From contig OY755241.1 of NCBI GenBank assembly GCA_963576725.1, positions 56,668,484 to 56,732,483 on the forward strand: a stretch of DNA of 64,000 nucleotides, written 5' to 3'. Within the stretch, counting starts at the first letter, position 1. Every line of letters starts with the position of its first letter. The notes beneath the pieces are model-generated. The model was not told the origin of the DNA and did not search any database. It worked only from the letters and a program-made list of their open reading frames with translations. The stretch comes from Azorinus chamasolen (taxonomy: Eukaryota > Mollusca > Bivalvia > Cardiida > Solecurtidae). Below are positions 56,244 through 64,000 of the stretch, in pieces. The translations under genes were made by a program, and so were the position numbers.

Positions 56244-56443
56244 CAATAAAACCTCTCTATAACGGCTACTTAATTACATCAAGTTTTTTGTGTTAAAGGC
56301 AGGTGGTTGCTGTAAGCAATGTGACGGTAAAACAACGCTCATGTAGGTGCGTTGTTTTACCTCCACCTTGTTTTAAGCAGCCACCTGCCCTAAATACAAA
56401 CTAATTAACACACTTTAGTGGCTGTTATAGGGCGGTTTTACTG
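56244..56443. mobile_element. Pogo-like MITE family P, complete
   Basis: 200 bp, TA on both sides, ends CAATAAAACCTCTCTATAAC and TATAGGGCGGTTTTACTG. Hairpin arms GCAGGTGGTTGCTGTAAGC / GTTTTAAGCAGCCACCTGC around GCTCATGTAGGTGC. Confidence 0.7.
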
Positions 56444-56464
56444 TAACTCACGTTCGTATTGCAT

Positions 56465-56545
56465 ATAGATGGGAACCAGATGAGACGCCGAGTAATTCGG
56501 CATCTTACAAGCATCAACACCTTTTGATACTCGGTCAGTGGTTTC
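56465..56545. repeat. Family F fragment
   Basis: ACCAGATGAGACGCCGAG-TAATTCGGC followed by GATACTCGGTCAGTGGTTTC. An H element begins at the next TTAA. Confidence 0.45.
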
Positions 56546-56546
56546 T

Positions 56547-56767
56547 TTAACCCTTTCCTCAATAACTAAGCCTTTCTACACCTCTGTAATAGTCACTTCT
56601 TGAAACCATTGTGATAGAGCATTTGCTCCTATAGGAGCAAATGCTCTATTTATCACAATGGTTTTAAACTACAAAATTCTTAACTTTTCCCTTTCTCCAG
56701 TTAATGCTCCTTTTCGGTAAATTTATTCAATTTGGATCTAAAAATAGCGTATGAGGGAATTTGTTAA
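56547..56767 (+). mobile_element. MITE family H
   Basis: 221 bp with TTAA at both ends. Core GCTCCTATAGGAGC at 56625-56638 with arms GATAGAGCATTT / AAATGCTCTATTTATC; 4 bp of the left arm are missing. Confidence 0.7.
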
Positions 56768-56879
56768 ATATTGATTGACGGAAGTAGTTAAAACTTGCAC
56801 TAGATAGAAGTTTCAACAGACACATTAATTATTTTGCTCACGGTGGAGCTATGATTAAATAGCAGTTAGAAGTACATAT

Positions 56880-57156
56880 GAAGTAGTTCGATACCTCGAA
56901 CTTCAAGGGACCATACAAACTAGTTCGAGGTATCAGGTTTGAGTTATCCGATTTCTAAACTGGACAATTTATCGAGTTTTCAGTTTAATGCAGGAGCTTT
57001 CCGCATTACTTTAGACCTGCATTCAGCTGTCACATGTGTTTCTAGATAGCCGTAGTGATATATTCTAAAGCAATTATGTTTTGGAATGACCGAACGTTTA
57101 GTTAGAGTTAACCCGAAGTTCGAGTTATCAGAATTCAATATATCGAAGTTCAACTG
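56880..57156. mobile_element. Family Q pogo-like element, hairpin half deleted
   Basis: Left TTCGATACCTCGAACTTCAA and right ATATCGAAGTTCAACTG (TA after). The hairpin retains AGCTTTCCGCATTACTTTAG / CCTGCATTCAGCTG but has lost the left arm beyond GTTTAATGCAGG. Confidence 0.6.
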
Positions 57157-57451
57157 TACTACATTCAAGTATCATTAACATTATCTTTCGGAATCATCTA
57201 CTCCTGGTTCAAAGAACCCAAAATAATTGACTGCAGCGGATATCGATAACGTTTCAACTGAATTTACAAACCAGATTGTGCATATTTAAAATCGTATCAA
57301 CTAGCAAACTGACATGCATTTTCAGAATTCATTTCGAATGTTTGACTGGGCTATTTAAATATTATGTGCAACAACGCTGAACAATGTCTACACATATAAT
57401 ACGTTTTACATGCCCTGCTGTCAATTTCCCGGAAGATCGATGCAGATTCTA

Positions 57452-57651
57452 TTGCAGGAATTGGATTAGAGTGCTCATGAATATTTTAAGCAACCAGATT
57501 TTATTCGGCTAAAAACGCCAGTATTTACATCTGAGATTCTGGCAAATATTCTTGCAGGAATTGGATTAGAGTGCTCATGAATATTTTAAGCAACCAGATT
57601 TTATTCGGCTAAAAACGCCAGTATTTACATCTGAGATTCTGGCAAATATTC
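57452..57651. repeat. Exact 100-bp tandem duplication
   Basis: 57452-57551 and 57552-57651 appear identical base for base, starting TTGCAGGAATTGG and ending GGCAAATATTC. This is a very recent duplication or an assembly artefact. Confidence 0.85.
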
Positions 57652-57732
57652 CACTAGACTAGATTTATCAGGTTCTAGATTGAGCACATTGAAATTTTAA
57701 ATTAGTTATCGAATTATAATTTAGCTTGGCGT

Positions 57733-57930
57733 TTAACCATTTCCATGTTCTATGTTTATTCCAAACTTCGATATTTACTGAATATTCATGGACAAAATAG
57801 TACACATGAAATATGGAAGGTGGAAAACATTGTAGCCATTATAGAAAGTAAAGAAATAGATCTTTCAAATTCCAGTAGCAAACAGAGCAGATCCAGATTA
57901 GACGACTATTGGTCTACTTTGTATGCAAGG
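57733..57930 (+). mobile_element. MITE family A, 3'-truncated
   Basis: TTAACCATTTCCATGTTCTA at the left and the family body to GCAAACAGAGCAGATCCAG-ATTAGACG. The hairpin centre is lost. Confidence 0.6.
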
Positions 57931-58014
57931 GCGTATAAAGTGGCCACTGTAAACATAAATGTCTTTAAAACATGGCTGTGTAATACATAAGGATTGCTCA
58001 ATACAAAACGTTCG

Positions 58015-58250
58015 CTCTGCTTCCCTATTGCATGAGCATACAAGAAATGTCACAATGAATATTTATTAGCTGAAGTTTTATAATGTCTACCAAGTTTTTT
58101 TTTGTATTTGTAGAAACTGTAGTCAGATATATTGAAATTCCTTAAGCAAACAGAGCAACCCGTGATCAGACGGTTCATATAGGAGCCGTCTGTTCTGGGT
58201 CTACTCTGTTTGCAAATGCATGAGAGAGTTTAAAAGAGGGAAAGGGTTAA
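58015..58250 (+). mobile_element. MITE family A
   Basis: Hairpin GCAAACAGAGCAACCCG ... GTTCATATAGGAGCCGTCTG and the right end AAGAGGGAAAGGGTTAA (TTAA 58247-58250). The left end is diverged. Confidence 0.6.
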
Positions 58251-58470
58251 TCAAGCACCTTCTTTACCCATGCCCTGTTGTATAATAACGTATATCTTCA
58301 CTGTGTACAAGTATTTCGCTGTGCAATCACTGCTGAGGAGTGCACTGGTTGCACAATCAATTTGTAAATAGTGCATACCCTGATGAGACAGCTCCTGCAT
58401 GAGCTGTCTCATCTGGGTCTTTACTATTTACAGGTAGGTATATTGACGTGAATAGCAAGCGAAGGGTTAA
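58251..58470 (+). mobile_element. MITE family G abutting an A element
   Basis: The G body from CACCTTCTTTACCCATGCCC to GCGAAGGGTTAA (TTAA 58467-58470). Hairpin around AGCTCCTGCATGAGCT. The first ~30 bp of G, including its own TTAACCC, are missing, so it joins directly to the A element's TTAA. Confidence 0.65.
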
Positions 58471-58474
58471 GACA

Positions 58475-59400
58475 TGTTTTGGTGGTCGCATTAAGAGTTG
58501 TACTAACATTGGTCTGCTCATCGTAAACCTTGTTAACCAATCGTGTATGAATCAGTTGTTTTACAGAATGTTTCAATAGTGAGCACGAACACTGTGTTGA
58601 ACAAGTGCGACTGTACTGCCTTTCATTTCAACCTGGTATTAATCTTACACGTGTTTAACCTCTTTGAAACGATTATCCCAGTTTCTTTTTCAAGACAAAT
58701 GAAATGTTCGTGCTTCCATGACAGTTTGTAATAAAGTTTCAAGTATCTTTATGATTTGTTAAGATTACTTATTGTCTGATCGCCTGCGGGAAACATTTGT
58801 GCCGTTCTATAATGGACCAATGTCAGACAAAGCTCTGCATCTCTCCTCTCGCAACAAAGATGTGGAGCGGATATAGCATCGCTGCTGTTTCCGGCTCTTG
58901 ACATACTTTTTCAACACGACATAGACTAAGTGTGGTACACAGAATCACCGAAGTACTCATGATAAGATGTAAATTCAGCATTCAGGTAAAAGTCATAGGA
59001 AGCAGATCTTGAAAAGCCTTGACGGTGATACAGAAATTGATTATTACAAAGAATCATGAAATATTGCATGCTAGTTCACGGTCACTCCAGTCAGGTCAAA
59101 AACCCGGAACACGCCAAGATTATTTGTGATACGCTCTAAACAGATAAGGTGGTTTTAACATCTTTATTAAGTAAAATAGTTCTCATTGATGATATTTTTG
59201 TATATGCATGTAGGCTGGTGGTTACGATTAAAGACGTTGCATATGCCATTTTCCTGGTGACTTCCTTTTCAAGTCATATTCATAGACGTTATCTGACATA
59301 TTCAGTCTCGCAGCGCCGTAAACTTCATCTGATATCAACAATTGTTACTGTAATAGAAGCATTCTTAGTAGTAATTTTCCAACCAACCCTTAAAGAGTGA
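58475..59400. other. No supported gene
   Basis: GGTGGTCGCATTAAGAGTTG near 58481 recalls a segment at 34268-34290. Open frames of 62-83 codons lack conserved motifs. Confidence 0.35.
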
Positions 59401-59404
59401 GTCA

Positions 59405-59500
59405 CGTATCACAAATGTCCTTTGCAAACAGTGTAGACTCAGATGAGAGGGCTCCTAAAGGAACCCTCTAATCAGCGTATGCACGGTTTGTCATGTTACA
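59405..59500. repeat. Family A hairpin fragment
   Basis: GCAAACAGTGTAGACTCAG, GAGGGCTCCTAAAGGAACCC and ACGGTTTGTCATG. Terminal TTAA parts are missing. Confidence 0.5.
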
Positions 59501-59624
59501 CTTTAGAAAAAATCCTAAATACTCACTGTAAGCTTGACCTGTCCATTTGACAATTCAGGGGTATAAGGGTCAACAAAATTGCTCTTGTGCCACCCTGGAC
59601 AGCGGCGGTTATTTACTCTGTTTA

Positions 59625-59850
59625 TCGTTTAGGGCGGAGATGGAATGAGTGAGGTCTGGCACCCCTAAACCGGATTAAACCCTCCGTGACGGTACTTCCA
59701 TCTTCCCTCTATTGTTTGTTTATTTTGTCTTTGTGCTTCTCTTTTTGTTTTGGTAGTTATGTATGTTTACTGGTTTCTTGTTGTGGTGCTGTTCGGGCGG
59801 CTTTTTGTTTCGTATGTGGTGTTTCCTGCATGATTCATATTTGTACATTT
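59625..59850 (+). mobile_element. PLE 3'-tail fragment, copy h
   Basis: CCCCTAAACCGGATTAAACC, then TCCGTGACGGTACTTCCATC with part of the usual spacer deleted, GTGCTGTTCGGGCGGC and TGGTGTTTCCTGCATGATTC. Confidence 0.6.
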
Positions 59851-60704
59851 ATGGAATGTTGATTATACAGTACACCGGTAGGAGGGTTGATTTATCAAGA
59901 TTTGTGAAAACTTGATTGAAGTGTAGTATAAAATAGCAACATCTATGGAATAAAAATTATATTCTTTTAAAAACTAATAATTGTATTGACAGTTTTTTTT
60001 CTTTTGAAGTGAAATTAATATATAATGGAAATCAAAATATTCGAAATACCTCTCACAAAATTTGGAGAAATCAAGTGTTAATACCGTGACGTTTGGTATG
60101 ACAAAGATACATTATGCGGCCAAATTAAAACTAGATGTGCATCACAGACATAAAAGCCATGTTTTTGTTTACACGACTACTCTTGCGAATCGGGATGGTT
60201 TATTCTATAATGTGCATGTATTTCTTTGCTTTAGCAATATTCCGCTGATAGAATTGGTTGGTCCTTCGATGGTATTGACAGCTTCGCGTTAGACTCATCT
60301 GCAGCCGGGTCAGTACGCTAATTATAACAATTTCAGTTCGATGTATAAGTGGCGGGTTCAATAAGTATAGAACCTAAATTGTATGATCTTTCGTTGGAAA
60401 CACAAATAGAAATATTGTGATAAAACAGTTTCTAAGCGCACATAATATTTAAATTACACTTATCGTTTGAAAAGCAAGCGAACATTCCTCACCCTATATC
60501 ACTAATTTGGCCGTGCTCCAATGCATTTCACCATATAAATTTGAAGCTGTCAAACTTTTAAGAAACTGCCTATGACTAATAGAGCATAGTTTTGGAATAG
60601 CATTCGGTTTTGCCCGCACCTAAATATGGCATTATATACCACTAACCCTATCTCTGATCCCAATCCTTAAACCCAAATATTTACCCTAACCTAATACTTG
60701 TATG
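59851..60704. other. No recognised feature
   Basis: The plus-strand open frame 60062-60292 has no known motif. No shared repeat seen. Confidence 0.35.
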
Positions 60705-61020
60705 TACAGGAGGGTCATGATGTCCCTTTATCGCTAGCTCGCCTGGTTACTCTAGACTTATGTAAAAAAAAGTCAGATTCAGACTGGGGTTAATATGAAA
60801 CCAAGGGCAATAACTTTAGGCCTGGAAGTTACAAAAACTTAGTATCGGACCATTATGTGATGCTTCATACCAAATATTAAAGGTCTGGGCCTTTCAGTTT
60901 CAGATATTTTTTAAAGAATTTCCCATGAAAAACTGATAAACCCCGGGTGGGGGCCATTTTGGTCCAGGGATCATAGTTTGAACAATCTTGGTAGAAAATC
61001 ATTAGGAGATGCTTCATAAA
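60705..61020 (+). mobile_element. R-type element, truncated
   Basis: AGGAGGGTCATGATGTCC, CGCCTGGTTACTCTAGACTT, then two units with CTGATAAACCCCGGGTGG and GTTTGAACAATCTTGG. It ends abruptly at a J element. Confidence 0.55.
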
Positions 61021-61024
61021 AAAC

Positions 61025-61235
61025 TGTTGTTATACCTTCTGATCCTTCGAGATCATGGATTTCAGTACTTCTTGTTCTGAAAATTGAATACCGCTTAAGC
61101 CAGTGCTAGGGGGCGTGAACAGTGTTGCACTTTCAATTACTGTTCATGAACAGACTCAATAAAACCTAGTCTGCAATTTTCTCTTTTTGTGTTGCAATTT
61201 TTGCTCTCTGGGGATCACCTCCTTTCAGAATTTAT
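61025..61235 (+). repeat. Family J dispersed repeat
   Basis: TGATCCTTCGAGATCATGG, TTGAATACCGCTTAAGCC, CAGACTCAATAAAACC-TAGTCTG and CACCTCCTTTCAGAATTT. Very similar to 10250-10445. Confidence 0.65.
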
Positions 61236-61357
61236 TATATTTGGTTTGTCACTTCATGTACATAAGGATGAATTCAGATTATCCCATGCGAGTATTATGC
61301 ATACGTTTGAACCAATAATCGTGATTTATTGCTGGTCATTAGAATAATCTCGGCAAC

Positions 61358-61770
61358 CTATCCAGTGCCAAAATGCCGTGAAACATAGCTCACTTCAAAA
61401 GCACCAACTAAATACTTGCAAATACGCATTTCCAACGAAATATATGATAAATTGAGGATCTTACATGAATGTTCATTACAAATTGTTTTTATGAAACGGG
61501 TTTACTTTAATAATATTATGAGGCACGGGATTTAGTGAGTGTAATATTAATTATAGTAAACGCGTTTCATAAAAACAATTTGTAATGAACACGAATGTAA
61601 GAGTCTTTGTATCAAATAACCCTTACAAGAGTGCCATAGAAGGTGAAACAAACTTTCTGGCGACTGTTTCGATCATTGTTTGTACAGCTGATTCAAACTG
61701 CTCATTTGCATAAAAAATGCACTATTTTACGGCATTCTGCCACGGTACTCCCACAAGGCAGAGTATGTGA
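61358..61770. repeat. Family S inverted-repeat element, copy 2
   Basis: The inner arms TTCATTACAAATTGTTTTTA-TGAAACGGG (about 61473-61502) and their inverted copy (about 61558-61590) are nearly perfect. Outer parts (AAAATGCCGTGAAAC; TTTTACGGCATTCTG) are also inverted. The diverged sister is at 34795-35345. Confidence 0.55.
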
Positions 61771-61808
61771 TAATACAAGATCGCATGAAGTAGTGAATAT
61801 TCATAATA

Positions 61809-62012
61809 CAGTAAAACTTCGATTATTCGAACACTAAAATACGTATTATTATCGATCTTTAAGACAGGTGGAAGCTTAATACATGGTGAAAGTCATGCAG
61901 AAAGCTCCTCCAGGAGCTTTCTGCATGACTTTCACCGTGCATTAAGCAGCCACCTGCCTAAAAGGGTCTAAATTATTCTATACAGAAAATTCGAATAATC
62001 GAGATTTTACTG
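61809..62012. mobile_element. Pogo-like MITE family P variant
   Basis: 204 bp, TA on both sides, ends CAGTAAAACTTCGATTATTC / GAATAATCGAGATTTTACTG, a different end from 49344 but the same hairpin: GAAAGTCATGCAGAAAGC and inverse around AGCTCCTCCAGGAGCT. Confidence 0.7.
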
Positions 62013-62212
62013 TATATACATAGCAATTAAAAGCTCTGAGCAACAAACTCCCTTAAAAATGACCATCCACATTATACAACACTTACTAGAACATCTGAAT
62101 TCAATAATTAGAAAATTGTTTTCCTGTCAACTCTTAACTCTCCATTCAACCATGATTACCTCCGTTTTTGTAAGTAATAAAGGCCATAAAAGAGGGGGGG
62201 GGGGTGCAATAC

Positions 62213-62388
62213 TCAACCTTTAGCCTGCTGGGCTGTTTACAGAATGTTTCACCAACTACATTTTCAAAATTCAAGCTATAATCAGAAGTTTTGAACCCGA
62301 TGAGACGCCGATTTACTCGGAGTCTCATCTGGATCCAAACTGTTTGCATAGGTATTCACTCATCCGCCCATAGCAGGCTAAAGGTTAA
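62213..62388 (+). mobile_element. MITE family F variant
   Basis: TCAACCTTTAGCCTGCTGGG and CATAGCAGGCTAAAGGTTAA are inverted ends unlike the best F copy, while the interior (GATGAGACGCCGATTTACTC, GGATCCAAACTGTTTGCATA) is F. The core is shared under different ends. Confidence 0.65.
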
Positions 62389-62554
62389 TGTCAGTTGTCT
62401 TGGCAAGGCGTTAAGATGAATGAAATAAGAGCTGACTGGTAAATTGTCTAAAGACGATAAACAACGAATTATCGCACATAGAAGTTTACCGAACTGTCTG
62501 GTAGGAAAATGATACTTCTTACTGTTATTTGTCGTAATTCATCTGTCATTATGC

Positions 62555-63110
62555 AACGGGGAGATGTTCCCCGTACACCATCATACGGAATTTATATATC
62601 TCAACTTATTCGCTTTGCTAGAGTTTGTTCTGCTGTTGACGAATTTAAGTCGAAATCTATTTTAACTGAAAAACTGCTTCAGCAAGGATATACATTCTCT
62701 TAATTCATTTATCGAAATCTCTCACTTATTGGCAAGTACAAGAGTAATCTTAAGGCACTACTGCGATACGGTATTTCACATCCTTGCAATTTGTGGTGAT
62801 GTGATTTACAAACTTCCTAATATTATTTGACATACCCATTTTCTCACTTTGTTCATCAAGTATGTTAAAATCATTAAAAAGGTTATAATATCTATAGAAC
62901 TGCAACTTACTGCACGTCTGGTTGTAAATTCTTTTACAGTCGGCAATCACGATGCCCTCTTTTCATGTACGCCGACAAGAAAGGCTTAATCCCCTATGAA
63001 GACCTCTTAAAATCCGGAAACGGAAGAAAGACGTCGGATCTCGTGTTTTTCGTACCCTTCATAAGTTTTCTACAGTTACTCTGTTTGCAGTCATTGAGTA
63101 CAATAGCGAC
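62555..63110 (+). mobile_element. Penelope-like retroelement, copy d
   Basis: Translated pieces include GDVPRTPSYGIYISQLIRFA and SILTEKLLQQGY; the frame then stops at TAA (62701). Downstream are GGTGATGTGATTTACAAAC, TGTACGCCGACAAGAAAGG and CTCTGTTTGCAGTCATTGAG. It is 5'-truncated and lacks the final GT-rich tail. Confidence 0.6.
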
Positions 63111-63335
63111 TATGGAAGGGAATTTCCACCAAACATCTCTTGATGTATACTTGCAATTGCATGTCTGGTAATTTCAAGTTACTTGATTTAAACGCCATGC
63201 ATTATGCTGTGAATATGCTGTGAATTTTAATTATATGGATGATACTTGATGTAAACGCCATACATTGTGGTATTATGCATTTTTCTATGTAGTTGTATAT
63301 TCTTATTCTTACTTGTATATTCTTAAATTCGAAAG

Positions 63336-63445
63336 GATATTACATAAGGCAAAATCCCGGATTGAAGAAAGGACTTGCTTGATAGACGAATTACAACGAG
63401 CATTAGAACGCATGTGTGCAACTTTTAATGTTTGGTGTCGCCCAA
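63336..63445 (+). CDS. Candidate internal exon, coiled-coil-like
   Basis: Preceded by TATTCTTAAATTCGAAAG and followed by GTAAGT, a consensus donor. It encodes ILHKAKSRIEERTCLI and DELQRALERMCATFNV, charged and helix-forming with heptad-like hydrophobics. No family recognised. The frame also stays open to TAA at 63610-63612, so splicing is unproven. Confidence 0.3.
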
Positions 63446-64000
63446 GTAAGTTTAGAATTAAGGACTGTTCCACTTCGTTGCGCAGTTTTTACAAACGCAG
63501 TATCCACTCGCTCGCCAGATCCCAGTTTCCGCTAAAACCCTTAGAACCCCGACTCAAAATACATACAGCAGTTATCGAAAGTAGATATATAAATATTGAT
63601 TTGTTTGAATAAATTATACATCTCCAGCTATACTTTGGGCTTTCACTTGTCTTGCGACATCGACCAAGCCGACAAGTTTGTCTATGCATACAAATCCGGG
63701 CACGGGACTTGCAAACCAGTTCGTACCGATACTTTTTGTACGTACTCAGTAAGTTGATGTCCGTAACACTTGATATTGAAATGAACATTTTCCGGTATTC
63801 TTAATTAATTTTCTTCCGATCTGACTCAATTTTTTGTCTCGATCTTTGCATCAGGTATGCTGTTACTGTGCCCGGAAGTTATCCCTTGTTCTACTGCATT
63901 AAGATTGATACTGCTAGCAACAGCCATGCCATTGACGGACAGGGGGGATAGTTCTCTCGAAAATCATCTAAATTTTGACCTCGTGACCCCTATGTTAAAT
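63446..64000. other. No recognised feature
   Basis: The window ends here. If the candidate exon is real, this would be intron. No repeat seen. Confidence 0.35.

Noticed and set aside
9240..62388. CRISPR-like array made of the many palindromic repeats
   Set aside because: Repeats are hundreds to thousands of bases apart, belong to several families, lie within elements that have target duplications, and the genome is eukaryotic.

Overview
This window looks like intergenic DNA from a bivalve mollusc, packed with repeats. Three things support that reading: no intact protein-coding gene is visible; eight decayed pieces of one reverse-transcriptase retroelement are present whose peptide motifs and GT-rich 3' tail I associate with bivalve genomes; and several dispersed repeats are of kinds I associate with bivalves (elements opening near AGGGCCATGATGGCC with internal minisatellites, and a minisatellite built on AGGTCAAGGTCA). 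The species cannot be fixed from sequence alone. There are no operons, ribosome binding sites, rRNA genes or CRISPR arrays.

Repeat content. (1) Penelope-like retroelement (PLE) remnants, all on the + strand: 1800-3652, 16820-19310, 30586-31981, 33875-34085, 47350-47568, 51580-52050, 59625-59850, 62555-63110. The two longest keep recognisable RT motifs but carry stops, frameshifts or deletions. (2) Short non-autonomous DNA transposons with TTAA target duplications and termini like TTAACCC...GGGTTAA, named here A, F, G, H, I and N. (3) Elements with TA target duplications and CAGT...ACTG termini (pogo/Tigger-like), named P and Q, plus a 1.63-kb relative at 16951-18582 that splits a PLE copy. 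(4) Other dispersed families: J (about 330 bp, often in partial head-to-tail dimers), K and L (long hairpins), S (inverted-repeat element), X (short unknown repeat), and Helitron-like or minisatellite-bearing elements R. (5) A 1,079-bp near-perfect palindrome at 42900-43978 flanked by a 6-bp direct repeat. (6) Tandem arrays at 25112-25385, 27966-28290, 29935-30480, 38300-40340, 41205-41640, 52374-53165, 54109-54290 and 54363-56021, plus short duplications.

A striking theme is that several transposon families with different ends share nearly the same central palindrome, GCTCCTATAGGAGC. Nesting gives a relative history: a tRNA-derived SINE sits in a G element, an H element sits in a J element, and a pogo-like element sits in a PLE.

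Possible host sequence is limited to four short open stretches with splice-like borders (44379-44535 +, 45304-45498 -, 49552-49803 -, 63336-63445 +). None is assigned a function and all are low confidence.
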